The notes under the pieces are model-generated. The model saw only the letters and a list, made by a program, of their open reading frames with translations. It made no database searches and was not told where the DNA came from. Positions 14,063 to 27,670 of a DNA stretch of 64,000 nucleotides are shown here, piece by piece. Source of the DNA: Dicaeum eximium (Eukaryota; Chordata; Aves; Passeriformes; Dicaeidae); assembly GCA_013396995.1 (NCBI GenBank), contig VWZP01002845.1, positions 7,534,429-7,598,428 of the forward strand. Reading direction: 5' to 3'. A program made the translations under genes and the position numbers. Each line of letters starts with the position of its first letter. Within the stretch, counting starts at the first letter, position 1.

Positions 14063-15239
14063 ATCAATATGACACAACTCCAAGCCTTTCCAATGAAAGG
14101 ACTGCAGAGCCATTTATCTGACAGTGCTTCACCTTCAGTAAGGCTGGCCTGAGATCTGCACCAAAGGATTCTACGGAAAAAATACTGCTTTGTGTTTGCA
14201 CAGTCTTATTCCTGAGAAAAGAAAAAACTCACCCACCCTACTGTATAATAACTTTTATCAGGATTAGAGCATGAGAAGATAATTTGTGTCTATCCTAACA
14301 TGATTCATCCAAGTTTGGGCAAGGAAACACTGCTGACACACTATGCTTTGTATTGGTTATTCTTCTGAGAACCTCAAATCCTCTTATTCATAACCTAACA
14401 TCTCCAGCCTTGCATGTGGAATTTTTATTAAAACTTTTTTTTTAAATTAAACATTGACCTGACAAAACCTTCAGATAGCTTGATTTTTATGAATTCTAAA
14501 TCTAAATTCAATCTAATTTCATTATTTATGATATATATAACCTCAAATGCCTGTGCATGCTGCTTTAAATGCCTGCAAGATTCTTGCCCCAAAAGATAGT
14601 AATCTATGTAATACAAAAATCTCTGAGTGAAGGTATGCTGATTATTGTGAGGGAAAAGCAAAAGAAAAAGAGCCACAACAAAGACAAGTGAGGAAATTTG
14701 GTTGCAATAGCGTGATGTGATCCCTGGTAATACACACGTGTACCTTATGTACTTGAGGTTAGTTTTATATAGCACCTTTCAATTATTTTACTGATGACAA
14801 ATATGTTTACACAGCTCTACAGAGCTACTTGGGAAACTTTACATAGCATTGCAGTACACTGAGGAGATAAGTCCTGAGTATACAGGGCCAGCTGTATCCC
14901 TGCTCATTGCAGCAACTGGGAAATGAAGTCACTCAAAATGTAGAAGGAAGCATCAGGTCACAGAATAACTCAAAATACTGAGGAGAAAAGAAAGGTTTTC
15001 CAAGAGTATTCAGTTTCTGGGAAACTATTCCCACGTTACAAAATAATCAGTTATAGTTTAAAAAAAAATCTTCTTCTAAAATTGTCTATACTTAGGCCCT
15101 TGGTAGTTCAATTATGAAAAAAAACAGAATTCATCTCACTTTATTATAACTCAGAGTGGTTAAGGACAAAATTTCCAACAGTGTTTCAGAGATGGTTTTT
15201 TGAGAGTATCTGTACTCCTGGCAAAGAGTTTACTCCAGT
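14063..15239. other. Intergenic, AT-rich; one unusually long open frame on minus
   Basis: AT-rich unique DNA. A 115-codon minus-strand frame (14428-14775) stays open in very AT-rich sequence, but the product resembles nothing I recognise and there is no splice or promoter support. See the findings. Confidence 0.45.
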
Positions 15240-15480
15240 GCTTTTCTTTGGTGGGATTAAAGGAGTTCTACTATATTAAAAGGTTTATATTTTGATGGAT
15301 ACTGGAATTAAAGTCATACTTTATTAAACCATTGGAATATAGTAAATGTAATTAAATATGGTTTTAATTAAAGGGTTTGGAAGAAAAATCTGTGTAATCA
15401 TTGTCAAAAACATTTCTTAAAAAGTCAAATTGCTGTTTTAATACACAGTTCTTTGCATGTCTTATATGAATTGTCCCATT
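15240..15480. promoter_or_regulatory. Candidate conserved non-coding element (composition only)
   Basis: AT-rich, non-repetitive sequence with clustered homeodomain-type cores: GGAATTAAAG (15304), GTAATTAAAT (about 15349) and TTTAATTAAAG (about 15363), plus CTTTATTAAACC. This type of sequence is common in enhancers of developmental-gene deserts. Conservation cannot be seen from one sequence, so the call is a guess. Confidence 0.22.
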
Positions 15481-16769
15481 TTGCTGTGTTAAAAGACAAA
15501 AAAAATCTGTAGAAACTGTTCATGTGGAAAGCATTCTCTTTCTTTGCTTTTAAACCATTTTTCTCTCGCTAGCTCAAATACTAATTCAAGCTGCATAAAA
15601 TGGAGAGAAAATCCCTGAACATCCCCAAACAACGAAGAACTTCACAGATGACATTTATTGGATGTCCTTAACACAGCACAATTACATCTTTTCAATGGGA
15701 AAGATGCCCAATCACCTTAAATTGCCCAACTGTGTGAATGGAGTCAGCTTCTCTTGAGCTAGGAAAAGTGGATGAGGCCTGACATAGATGTTTGTTTTCT
15801 TTTAATAGGTTTCTCTGGGATCTAACCATGATTTATTTAAAGTGGGAGTACTGACACAGTTACGATGAGAGAAAAATCATTTCACAGTTTTATTGAATGG
15901 ACTCCATCAATAACACTGGGAGAAGCAAATTAATAAAACAGGCATTTAAAAACAAGTGATAACAAATCACAAACCAAATCACAAATTTAACAATTATTTA
16001 ATGATAAACTGCGCAAAGAAAATGTGTGGCATTTCTTCTGCCTGGTTTCTGCTGAGACACCTTCTGTAGTGCCATACATGAGATGCTACATGGATGGGGA
16101 TGAGATGGGCAGAGAACAGGCTCATGGAGGTGCAGTGGGTTATGCAGGTCAAGGAAGCTGCAGACCTGAGGAAGACAAGGAATGGAGATTTTCAAGGCCT
16201 GGTTTGGGAAACCTCTCTGTGCAGCAGTGCCAAGGATGCCTTCAGCACAGAAATGAAGAGCAGATAAATGAGATTCACTGCTGACACTGTGCTGAGAGGC
16301 ATCTCACATGTGTAGGAGACACCTCCTTAAAGGGCAGGGACCACTCAGAAGATCTTGCCTCCAGCTGGGAGAAACACGGACACCAGCATTTATAGTGGGT
16401 ATTTTGGCAGGGTCAGGGGCTCAGCACTTCCAGTGTATGGCTAACTGCTGACCCGGGGATGTGTCCTGCTTCTGCTTCTTTTGTTCTTTCTTTCTCCTGC
16501 TTGTGTTCTTCCTGTGAGAGGCTTTGTCTATCACAGCATCAGTTTCCCTCTCTTCTCTGCAGCCAGTTCAGTGAAAGCTCTCAGACACAACTGACGGGCC
16601 CTTAGAGGAGTGTTTGTGTCAGTACTTCCCAAGCCCTCTCCTTTATCAGGTACTCAGAGTTAAGCACATGCTTAAATATTTTACTGGATCCAGGCCCATT
16701 CTCACACACATAAACCAGACAGGGACAACTAGAAGTGGTCAAGAAATGATGGGACAGTGCTCACCAGGA

Positions 16770-17345
16770 AAGCATGTGATCCGCCGCTAAACAGGCGATA
16801 AATTGCAAGAATTCAAAAAACACCAGTGCCATAATCCAGCTGTTCATCTCCATGTTTCCAGTGTGCACACACTTCCAAGAAAAATTAAAATATGGACATG
16901 AGGCAAGCATTTGCCTAGCGGACTGCTGAGTGCACGGGATTTATGTCTGAGTAGTTAGTATTATATTACACTCACAAAGTAGTATCCAAATATCAGCAGC
17001 TGTGTCTCGTATCCATTATTTCCCTTCTCCCCCAAATATAAACCTTCCTCACCTTTTTAATTAGAAAAGCTGTTTGTTGACTATGACATGGAAACATTTT
17101 ACATGTTGGTCTCCAAAAATGCCATTATTAAATAAGCAGGAAAATATGTTTGGTGGTAAATAGCAATGACCTTTAAAACAATGTCAAGCCCACACACCCC
17201 ATGATTTGTGCGTAGGTATGTGTTCCTTAAAGTCACTGTATATTACCAGTAAAGTGACATAGAAAGCTGCTATGGAAAGTATCTTTGGTTAAAGAGCTGT
17301 AGGGTAAATAAATAATTAAAAACTAAAGTGCATAGCCAACTCACC
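16770..17345. promoter_or_regulatory. Candidate conserved non-coding element (composition only)
   Basis: Non-repetitive DNA that keeps isolated CpGs in a CpG-poor background (GATCCGCCGCTAAACAGGCG near 16780; GCCTAGCGGACTG near 16914). It is followed by TAAT-containing AT-rich blocks (TTTTAATTAGAAAAGC near 17055; AAATAATTAAAAAC near 17310). Retained CpGs and TAAT clusters are compatible with an old enhancer but do not prove one. Confidence 0.22.
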
Positions 17346-20300
17346 TAGTAAACTGCTAATTTCAAACCTGTTCATGGAAGGACTGACTTTATATTCACAT
17401 TGAGATGTATAAAAACCAATTTTTTTTATCATTAAAAATATTTACAGCAGTTAACTGAGGTCAGGACATCTCTTATTTTCTTGGCTGACTCATCCATCAC
17501 TTGTGCAGCAGCCTTCTCATGCATAACAGAGGAGCACTAGTGTCACACAAGCAGAGAAGTGGCCCTGAGATATGCACAAAGAGAGGCCAATTTAATCTGT
17601 GTAAAATAATGTCATTTTTCAGGAAACATCTACAGGAGAAAACCCAATTAGGCTAGAGTGCACCCTAGCCTTCCCCCAGGCCACTCCAGTGAAATGTAGA
17701 GGTTGTGTGGTGTTGTTCCAGGAAATCAGCAAAGATTTTTCATGTTATTATTTTTGTTGGTGCCATTTGTTTCAGTTTCATTATGTATTTAGAGAGGAAG
17801 GAGAAGAGACAGAGAAGGATGAGCAGGAAAAGTTGTCTTTAGGGCAAAACACTTCCTTTGAAGTAAATTATTTGAAACGTATTGAGAACTTTTTTTAGAA
17901 GCCTCAGCAAGCTGCTTTAAAATAGATGCAAATAAAACTGTGTAAGAGACCCCGAATCTCGTGTCTCACATTTAACAGACCCTTTTTTAAGGAAGGGCGT
18001 GCCAGGGTGTGCAGCCTGCATGGACAGACTTCGAGCTCAGCGCGAGCGTGACGCAACAGCTGAATGTTTTACAGGATACTTGTCCCATGGGAGCTGCACA
18101 GGCAGGGCAAGGGTTGGTAGGAAGAGCTAGCAAGGTATAAATAAAGCTTTGTGTGTAAATGTGAGGAATTTGTGGAGAGAGAGCCCACAGTACTCTCTTA
18201 CAAGGAGTGGACCAGAGAGTGGGGCAGGTGTGTAAAGGTAGGTCTTCCCAAGTACTTACCCAGAGGTTTGGTAGAGAATTTTTCAACTGAGCAATCCTTT
18301 ACTGGGAAACAGTGATTCAAGAAAATCACCATTTTTCACAGAAACTTACCTGTTCTGAATAAAGTTTTCTGAGGAACAGACTCTGAAGGACTAGATGAAA
18401 TCTAGGGACAGAGAAAGGGAAAGAGCCCTTGCAACATGTTGGTATTAAAAGCATCCAGCTAGCAGGAAATAAAAGAGTTTGGCTCAGTCTAGATCAGAAG
18501 TCAGAGCATGAGTTTTCCTCCTCATGAGCCCAGTGACAGCTATGAGATCCAGGAGAGCTCTTTTTTTGTGCTTTTCCCAAGAAAAGCAGCAATATATCTT
18601 GAGGATATCTCAAACTGGAATTTTTTTTAAATCTCAGAGCTTCACAGGATAAGAAGATCATTTCTCAGCAAAGATGTCCAATCTCTGGTAGTTTTCTTTT
18701 CATACTGCAGTGTAAGTGTCTCTTTGACCAGTCATCCAACAGCCACAAACAACCATTCCCATGCAACAGTGTGCTAGCTGGGAGCACACAGACCCTCCTG
18801 AGGTGGGTGTCCCCAGGCCCCCACTATCTCCTGGATGCACTCAGCAAATTTTCTGACAGCTCTGCTCGGGCAGTTTTGAATGGCTGCAGGTCATAAGAGG
18901 ACAAGGAGGAAGGAGCAGTAGGCTTCATTTCAGCAGAGGGGACAGAGGAGCTGCTTATACTAAATCTGAGACAATGCAAAAGCCCTCCAACCTTCCCAAA
19001 CCAAGAAGGAAGTTTGGAGGGCTGTTTCTTGGTTCTACAAATTACCTGTATTTTGAACTGCCTGTATCTTTTGGTAAGCATCATGAACTACCCTCAGATG
19101 CAGATGAGATGAGCAGAAATGAGACACATGCATGTGCTATGCCTATCTCCTCCTGCTGAACGTCTGCTCCAGGGGCAAACAGCAGCTCAGGAAGGAGCAG
19201 AGAGGTAGAAGCAAAGTCCAGGAGCAAAGGCCATACCCTTCAATGTACAGCTCATGGGAAATGCAGCAACAATCCAGGAGTAAAGATTGAACCTTGACTT
19301 CTTCCACAGCACAAGCTGTGAACAGTGGCACATGGAGGACAGCCCATCCTCCTGCATCTGTGAGGCTGTTGTTCCTTAAGTTGCCTGAAATGAGTTTTAA
19401 GCTGTCCCATGGTTAGGTCATCATGGCCTTCAATTGATAAATAGAAAAGGTAGAGAGAGATTTGGAACACTGAAAACCAACTGGACTGAAATTTTTCATT
19501 TTCTCCCACCCAGACATTTTTTTCCTTCAATATGTTTCCTGCCTCAGTCGCACCAGAGATCCTGGACAACCCAATCATGTGCCAATGTGACTTCTGTTGT
19601 CACTGCTCAGGACTTTGCTTCTTCTGAATCACACCCTGCCACCAACACCGACTTCCAAACACCCTGTCTTGGTCATTCTTTTCAAGTTCCATTTCCCAGC
19701 AGAACAGCCCACCCCAGCCACTGAATGCCATTGCTTTTCTTCTTGAAAAACAGCCTCCTCTGCAAGTACTTCCTGTCTTAGTTTCTTCTCCATTGCTCCT
19801 TCCTCACCTGAATTTTTTGCCTGTTTTGCCTCTGCCAGTGCTAAATAACACACTCTACTGAGAACAAGACCTCATTTTATTTGCTTTGTAAAATACCACA
19901 TACATGGATGGAGATGTATAAATAATTAATACATGTTTTAATACAAAGATTATGAAGAAGAAGGTGGTGGCTGCTGCAGAAAGATTAATGTGGAAAAAAT
20001 AACCAGACTGTAATTTTCTCTGGAGGCCTATGAAAGAATTAACCAAAGGAGGCCCCCTTAAGTACTTTTGCAGATAGCCCAATGAATTCCAGGTATGGCT
20101 TTGCTTTGCATTCTTCATTTTCCTTTCTTCCAAGATATATCTGCCTATCTTACATGCACACATACATATCCTTGCCTCTTCCTCTGTGGTTAGTTTCTCC
20201 ATGCCATTTGGTGCTGCAGCAAGTATAAAATAGTGTGATTCTTTTCACAGTGGAGGCAGGGTAGCCAAAGGGCTCTTGCAGAGAGCTGAAGTAGTACAGC

Positions 20301-22599
20301 ATACAGCTCTTGAAACAAGAACTGTGGGCTGCAGACTGGATGCAGAAACACTTGTTGGTCCTAAGCTTCCTATTTCTAAATGTATACTCAAGCCTCTAGC
20401 TCAGCTACTGCTGGGAGGTAGGATGGGCAGATAAGCACAAGCAGAGCCTGTCAGCAAGTGGCACAGACCCCTGCAGAATAATTTGGTCAGCCCAGAGTTC
20501 TGCTCAAGTCAATAAATCTTGAACTCATTAACAATGAGTAGCCCGGTGCCAGCAAAGTAGCCTGTGTGCCTCCCAGATCCCAAACCTGGCACTTCTGAGT
20601 CCAGCTTACTTGGACTCAGCTCAGATCCACTGGACACTTAGGAGACTTGAGGAGCCTCAGGTGGGTGGCAGCTGTGTGAGTATCAGAGAGCAAAGATGTT
20701 TTGCCCCCCAACCAGCAAAAGCTCCAAGAACTCTCAGCATGACCCTTCAGTGACCATGGACAGCAGCATGGTCAACTTTGCTTCTTTTCCTGGGCTGAAC
20801 CCAGTGTTTCTTCTGTAAACCTTCCACTTTCTTTGTCCTTTCTTCCAAAAAGCTGCAAGAGCAGAATCTGGCTGGGCTGAGGAGACTGGGGGACACAGAA
20901 AGGAAGCACCTGCAGCTGGAGCAGTCAAATCCAGCCAGTCCAACACAGCTGGGAGGGGAAAGGTCTCTCATCAGCCTTCAGTCTTTCTAGCAGTGCCTTA
21001 CAGGGAAAAAGTAATTTTATAACGGCTGTAGCTTTTTGATGCCAAAGAAGAATGAAGGAAAGTTACTTAAAAGCCAAGATCAGGCTTGCACCAGACATCA
21101 GCTGAGCAGAGCTTGGATACCTTTGAGCCATGGTAAAACCTTCACACTGAGCAGGAGGACAGAAGCTGTCTGGGCCCCCAGGGCTGGCAAAAGAGCACAT
21201 CCAAGCCTGAGGTGTTATGCCTAGGATGGGATGTCATTCCTGGTAAGGACTGAAGTGTGGGAACCCGGGGAGAGGGTACACAGCTGGATCAGGTATCTCA
21301 GTGAAAGGCAGTTGTGCCTTGTCTCATGACCATGACAAAAGGCAGAGGACAGGTAAAGCTGGCACAGAGAAGGGCCAAGTCTGGAAGGCTTCCAGGCAGC
21401 CCAGCAAGCCCTTGTATCCCTTTTCCTCTGGGTCCCTCCATGAGCACATCTCTGCCAATTCTTGCTTTCTGTCTGTTTATGCCAGCTTAAGTCTGGGGTA
21501 ATGGTCAAACATGAAACTAGATACACTCAGGGAGCACAGGCAATAATGCAAAGCACTGGGTACTGCTTCCACAAATCTGCCCCTTTCCTGCCCTCACACT
21601 GATGTTCCTGTGAGCCCTTATTTACCAGGTGTCTGGTAACCCACTCTCTCCCTTCTAGCCCCTTTGAAGGTCTCATTGCTCCAATGTCACAACTTACTAT
21701 TTTTCTCTAACAGGATTTTGGTCTTCCTTCCAGATCTTTCTAGAACTTTCCTCTGATGTCACAAAATCACCTTCAGTATTTTGAATACAATAAATCACCT
21801 AAGCCTGCTGGCTCCACTTTTTGCAAAAGACATTCAACTTCTTTTGACTGAAGTGGGAGCTGAGGATATTCAGTGCTTTGCAAGATCAAACCTTAAAAGC
21901 AGGCTTAATGGTAGCAGCCCCTGAAGCTCAGCTTTCTCCTTTGGTTTACATCAAGTGATGATTACCATTTGTTCTCTTTTCTATAAATTTTCAAATCTTT
22001 ACCAAAGGTACTGGTTTCCTTGCTGGTGTAATCTACCCCATTCCATTTATCAACCTATTAAAAAAAGATTGGTACAGTAATTTCTTATATGGATTAGGTG
22101 TTTCAGATAATTTCCAGATACTGCTTTTCTATTTTGCTGATTTCTGTGCTCACCTACAAGTTTACCTTGATCCTTTTCTCTTCTTAGCTCCCACACATAA
22201 AAAGGGAGACTCAATTGCCCAAACCCACATTCCCCAGTAACAGTTTACATTAATATCTCTCTGCTTATCCTGTAATTACAGTGTTGTGTACTCTGGTCCC
22301 TTGCATTCATGCTTGTGAGATCAGAGGGATCTTGTGTGTACCTGTTTTATCTATCACAGCACCAAGAAAACACAGACACTTTGAAGCACACATTTGGAAA
22401 GTGCACAACAAAACTGTTCATAAATACGCTGCTTAATGGGTGAAAAAGGCTGCTTCAGTCTTGAGAAATGTTTGGTGAACAGGACATTCGGTGTTACTAC
22501 TTTTCAAGATCCAGAAGACAGATGAGGCTGTGAAGATTGTTCTTATGTACAATTTTTGGCCTTTGGTTTACAATCAATGCCAGTGTTTGAGATACAAAA

Positions 22600-22830
22600 G
22601 AGTCACCAGCAGAAAATAACGGTTTCTGATCACACAATTAAGTTCTCATGGCCACATAATAACTGAACCGTGTTGCAGTTTCAATTAACGTGATGGTCTC
22701 TGTCTCCAGTCCAAATATATTGTCTAAGTCGTGGTGCATTAAGTTAACTAAATTGAATAAATAGATAATGGCGTTAAATAACTGCTAGGGCGAATAAAAT
22801 GTCTTTTAAATTAAATGAGAGGATCAGTGC
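22600..22830. promoter_or_regulatory. Candidate conserved non-coding element (composition only)
   Basis: AT-rich, unique sequence with retained CpGs (GAACCGTGTTG, CAATTAACGTGATGG, AAGTCGTGG, ATGGCGTTAAATAAC, AGGGCGAATAAAATG) and an HNF1-like or homeodomain-like TTAAGTTAACTAAAT. No coding frame crosses the whole block. Confidence 0.25.
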
Positions 22831-25179
22831 TCCCTGTGTGCTTGGCTATACTGTGCATTGTAGCATGCCAATAGAACAGTTTAGGATAGAAACATTCAAC
22901 CCTGCAATGTGCTACATGTGCTGGATGTTCTCCAGACAAACCCTAAGTGCAGCCTTGAATTCAACTAAATTAATAGGCTCCCAAAAAAATACAGCTACGT
23001 GTGCACTCTTGGAGATGAAGACCATGGTTCTGTCAATTTTTCAGGATCCAAATCTTGACAAGGACAATTTCAATATTGCAGCAATAAGCCCCTTAGGCTA
23101 ACATCATCTGGAGCCATGCAGTGGGAGAGAGGGAGGGACCTGCTCCCAGGAACAGCCTGTGTGCAGAGGCTCCTGTAGAAGTCAGTATTTCAGGATCAGA
23201 TCAAAAGGGATTTAAGCTATAGCAGAAAAACAGATGGGGAATTGTTGAGGTGGAAAGAGAGAGAGTGCAATTAATCCAGACAGCTGGCATGGCAAAGAGG
23301 CAGGCCTGACCACCAGCAGTGGAAGGGAGTGCGGGGAGAGCCAAGGGGAGGCTGTGTGGGATGTGCTGGGTAGCATTGATAGGCCTGCATGGATGTGAAA
23401 GACACAGGCACAAGAGACTTTAGAGTGTGATTTTTAGAGTAGAAAATGAAATTGCCAAAGCTCATACTAATTCTGAAGACCTTGTTTTGCTGGAGCTGGG
23501 AATGTCAGATCTTGGTGAACCCCTTAAACGAATATGGGGACCTTGTGTGAACAGCAAGGGACCAGCAGCATCCGCAGCAGCCTGGCTGTGGGGCTCTGGC
23601 AGAGTGCCCGGGAAGGAGCAGGAGCTAGGGAGGCATGAAGTGTTCAACATTCAAACAAGTGATCATCAGACCATACACTAAAGGTAGGGAGCTGGATCTG
23701 CAGAAAGGCAGCTTGCCTTTTAGAAAACAAGGCATCAGTCAAAGCATCCTCCTGTGACCCCCATGCAGTGTCTTGCACAAGGGCCACCAGTACAGCAACA
23801 GGGACAGACAAGCAGAACTTATCTTAAGGGCCATACTGACATGGGGATGCAAAACACTGTGGGAGAAATCATATGCAAGAACCACTCTGCCCACAGGGAG
23901 CTGCCTGGTGTGCCAGGAAGCCTGTAGGCTTCTCTGGCCTTCTTGGCATAAGCTTTTACTCCTGACACACAGAGTAGAGTTTACACAGTGGAGCTTGAGC
24001 CATCACTTTCATAAAAGCAGATTCGACCCTGCTGACTATGGAGTAAAGCTTGAAAACTCTAAATCAAATGCTTTAGAATCTCAGCCTAAAGTGACAATAT
24101 TTACTTGTTTGATTATGTTTATGGTGCTAGTGGTGGCTTGGGAGTGTAGAGGACAGGCAATACAGGAGGCTGAACCAAAACCTCCTACCCCAGGCTTGTG
24201 GCAGCAGAGCTACTCTCCAGGGATGGTGGCTGGTGGATCTGTACACAACACAAGCCTGAAAAGCAGTTCCTGTCTTGGGCTCTACTGGGCAACAGAGCAA
24301 GCTCTGATTAATCACATTTTAGTAGGTGGAATGACGGTTTCTGCTATTCGGTAAATATTAACTTCAATCAGTACAGACTTAAATTTTTTTCTCCTTCCTC
24401 TTCTGTTCTGTGTGATCCAGTTAGGCTGCACTCAGTACCAAAGTCTCTGCATAGTGGAGAAGGCTTTCTGGAGACCTATGAATTGCTGCTGAAGAGGACC
24501 CTGTGATGTGCTTACTTGCAGTAGCAGAGGCTGGATTCAGTGACCTTAGACCCCCTCCAGACCTGTCTATTCCTTTCTCCCTCCACACAGCTACATGCTG
24601 GAGTCTTTTATTTTTAAATACAAATTCCAAATGAGCTTTTGTGCAACAGCTAAAACCTGCTGAAAATGTATGAAATGTATGAAATCACAGAATGTGATCT
24701 AATTTGTGAATAGGACTTCAAAATATGTACATTCCATCATTGGATTCTCTAGCCAACTCCAGACCTTCAGAGGTAGCAGCAGAGCACTATGACATTGTAA
24801 GAACATTAAAAGGTATCTTCTTGCCTGGTAAAATGACATGCCAAAGTTAGGGAGACTTGGGAGACAATAGAACTGTAAGGATGCATCTAAGTGGGACTTC
24901 ACTTCTCTAATTCTTATTGCAGCAATGCTATAATTCATGTTAGCTCAAAAGCGTCAACAAAATCAAACCAAACTACCTCTTCAAGTTTCTGGTTTAATAG
25001 GATTGCTTTTGGTGAAACTCTCTAGAATTTCAAAATCCAAACACAGTTAATGCCATTCCAGTTATGAGTTTTACCAGCTGAAGCCCACCATATAAATATA
25101 AATGTTTGCTTGCATGTTAGTTTAGCATTCCACAGTAAACATTATTTTTTGAAAATAAATTAAGCAAAACAAATTCCCT

Positions 25180-25510
25180 GAGTCTAAATTGTTAATGGCT
25201 TATGCCAGTAGTATTGCTGAAAGCAGTATAATTAATCCAATTTTCACCAGTTGTATTGTGTGAAGTAAAGCATGTATTCTAAGCTGTTAAATCCTTTTTA
25301 GTAGTATAAAAATCAAACTTAAGCAAATTTCTTTTTGTGCCACCTCAGTGTAGAAATATTCATTTTAAATTAAAGCAGTCAAACTCAAAATTGAAGGGGT
25401 TTGATGTGCAACTTAATTCTAATAAATTTTAATGGCTGTTACTTTTCATACATAGCATATGGAACTTGTTAATTAAAAGCTACTTCCTTGTGTTAGGTCT
25501 TGATCACGTT
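25180..25510. promoter_or_regulatory. Candidate conserved non-coding element (composition only)
   Basis: About 330 bp of AT-rich but non-repetitive sequence dense in TAAT/ATTA cores (ATAATTAATCC, TTTAAATTAAAGC, CTTAATTCTAATAA, TTTTAATGGC, GTTAATTAAAAGC). No frame, repeat family or simple sequence explains it. This is one of the best-looking enhancer candidates on composition. Confidence 0.27.
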
Positions 25511-27129
25511 CCAGCATCTCATACTTAATGTGCTATTAAAATCACTCTTTGACAGCCCAGACCTGGGAGGTACTCAATGCCATCAACTCCCAGTGAACTT
25601 TTTAGGTTGCTTTGCACTTTGGAGGTTTTACGTAGCTTAAAAGTCAGTCTGGACTGTTGTGATCATCTTTGTTGGATGAACACCTACTCCCTGGCTCTGC
25701 ACACCCCCAGGGAGCTCAAGTCCAGGGTTCACCAGAATTCAATTTTGAGTAGCTAGGAGCAGACACAGAGTACACACGTTAGTCACACTTACCTGATGTC
25801 TCACTGGTTTTGCTCTGGAACACATCAAAGAAGAAATGCAGACCTCAGAGCTTTTAAAAATGAAGGTATTATTTTATCAGCTATGGGGAAAACAGGCTAC
25901 AGAGAACTCTGGTTCTCTTACCTTTCTCCACTGGTAGCTTAATGATACATATATGTATCCTGTGGCTCCTGCAGTAGCTTATTGACATCTGCTCTCTGCC
26001 CTCATGTAGATCCCCAAAGGCTGTTCCTCCTCTGCAGAGACAGAGGCTCTCTGGTCAGGAGGCCCTGTTCTTGCTAATTCAGGTTGTGCTCACTGCACAA
26101 ATCAAGAGAGGAGACAGCATAAAGCCTAGCCAGGTTCCCAAGATGCCTCTGCCTCCTCACTGCTTTTCCAGAGCTCACTGCGGCTTCTGCTCTTTTTGCA
26201 CCCTTTCCCTTCATCGAGGCCAAGAGTCTGCCAGAGGAAGAGGTGAAGTCAGGCTCAGGAATTAACTCAGGTCAGTGTATGGCACTCCCAGACCTTGCCA
26301 GAGCAACCCCAGCCATAGTGCACTGGACATCTACCTGGAGCCCCTGCACAAAGCTCAGCACAGAATTTACCCTGATTGTTCCTCAGTTAAAAGCAAGTCT
26401 TCCTAAGGAGATGGCAAGTAGTGTTTTAAGGTTTCTAGTCTTGATTTAAAGCCTTTAAATGAAGCCAGTGGCGCAGTGAGCCCTTCCTTCATGAGCAGAT
26501 ATCTGAAATAGCACTTTCCAGCCTGGTCTCCTCCAGACACTCTAACCTGCAAGGCCCAGTTATTCCTTGGACTGAAGAACAATGGTTAGGACTCTGCAGT
26601 TTGGGCTTAGGACCCTTGGAATCACAGAAAACCAGATTCAGTTTCTGCTCCTCTACGTTATTCTGTGTAGAATAATGAAACAGAAATTCAGGTCTTTATC
26701 TCAAATTTCTTCCTGCACAAGTAAACAGCTTTCTCTGTAAAGAAAGAAATGCTGCATGAAATCTCCTGAACTCAACTCAAACCTGGAGATAACCTCAATT
26801 CATAAAAAGGACTAAATTAAAGACTCTTGCCCCTGCAATCTGAGGAGAGGGAGTCAGTCAACATCTACAGTCTGCCCACGTGCCTTTCTCTGTCTTTCCT
26901 GCCTTCCCTCACTTCCGAGCAGTCTGGCTTTGCTTAGCCAGGTACTTGCAGAGCTGGAAAACCAGCAGCACCTGGCACAGCCAGATCCATTTCATGGAAG
27001 CCCAGCTCTGCGCGCAGCAGTCCTTGGCAGACAGCAGCATCCCCACGTCGGTGCCCGCCGGCCTCTGCGTGGTTCAGCGAGGACTCTGCTGAAATGAACT
27101 TTCTTGAGGCAAACCTGTGGGTGAGTGCT

Positions 27130-27205
27130 AAAGGTCAGGATGCTGGCAGGAAAGATGTACAGCAAAGCATAAAGGAGCTTTTCTGCGGAAGTGCTCCTGG
27201 ACAAA
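27130..27205 (+). repeat. Diverged direct repeat, copy A
   Basis: 76 bp that align with 27671-27747 over their full length, with one-base gaps, at about 78% identity by hand count. Shared blocks are AAAGGTCA, CTGGCA, TGTACAGC, CATAAAG, AGCTTTTCTG and GGAAGTG. Copy A has C where copy B has T at all four single-base differences in the last 20 bp. The family is unknown. Confidence 0.75.
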
Positions 27206-27670
27206 CATGTTTAGCTCCGAGGAAATGCCAGACTAGGCAGAGAGGGGAATGAGAGCTGTCCCATTAACCAGGGAAGAGGCAGCAGTTGCCTGTGTCCCAA
27301 CCAGCCCTGCACTGGCAGCACCTGCCAGGGCCACCTGAGCAGCAGAGCACCCAGCTGCACGGCCTCATTGACCCAAGGATAAAAAAGTATTAGAAGAGCT
27401 TGAAAGTGTTAGTGGGATCACTGGGGATGTGCTAACAAGTGAGCTCCCAGCATGGACTTGTTTTCCTACAGCCACTTAGCAAGTGTCATCAGATAGTGAT
27501 ATTTGCTTACTACTGAGCTGCACTGGATTCAAACACTCTTCCCTGTGACATGGGGGGCTTTCTGGCACCCAAAATATTTTCTTTTCAATGGCAAGTTACC
27601 AAGATGTATTACACATGGCAGGTTAAGATCAGTGCTATAGTTTTTACCAAACAAATAGCCATGCATCGCA
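27206..27670. other. Spacer between the two direct repeats
   Basis: About 465 bp of unique DNA with no coding frame or recognised repeat. Confidence 0.5.

Larger units (their letters stand above)
15481..27129. other. Intergenic desert, no gene seen
   Basis: Long non-coding stretch. Frames such as 23773-24354 (193 codons) and overlapping frames near 18.8-19.7, 20.7-21.5 and 23.2-23.7 kb lack any recognisable domain, splice context or codon signal. No CR1 copy is clear here. Three AT-rich sub-segments are listed separately as enhancer candidates. Confidence 0.5.

Noticed and set aside
13586..14113. 175-codon minus-strand frame
   Set aside because: Part of it is the complement of a GT-rich simple tract and the rest overlaps other frames; no family resemblance.
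23773..24354. 193-codon plus-strand frame
   Set aside because: No recognisable domain or family resemblance. A single hydrophobic stretch is expected by chance.
24520..24600. Possible CR1 3' end (GGCTGGATTCAGTGACCTTAG)
   Set aside because: Only a short, weak similarity without the octamer end or upstream CR1 blocks.
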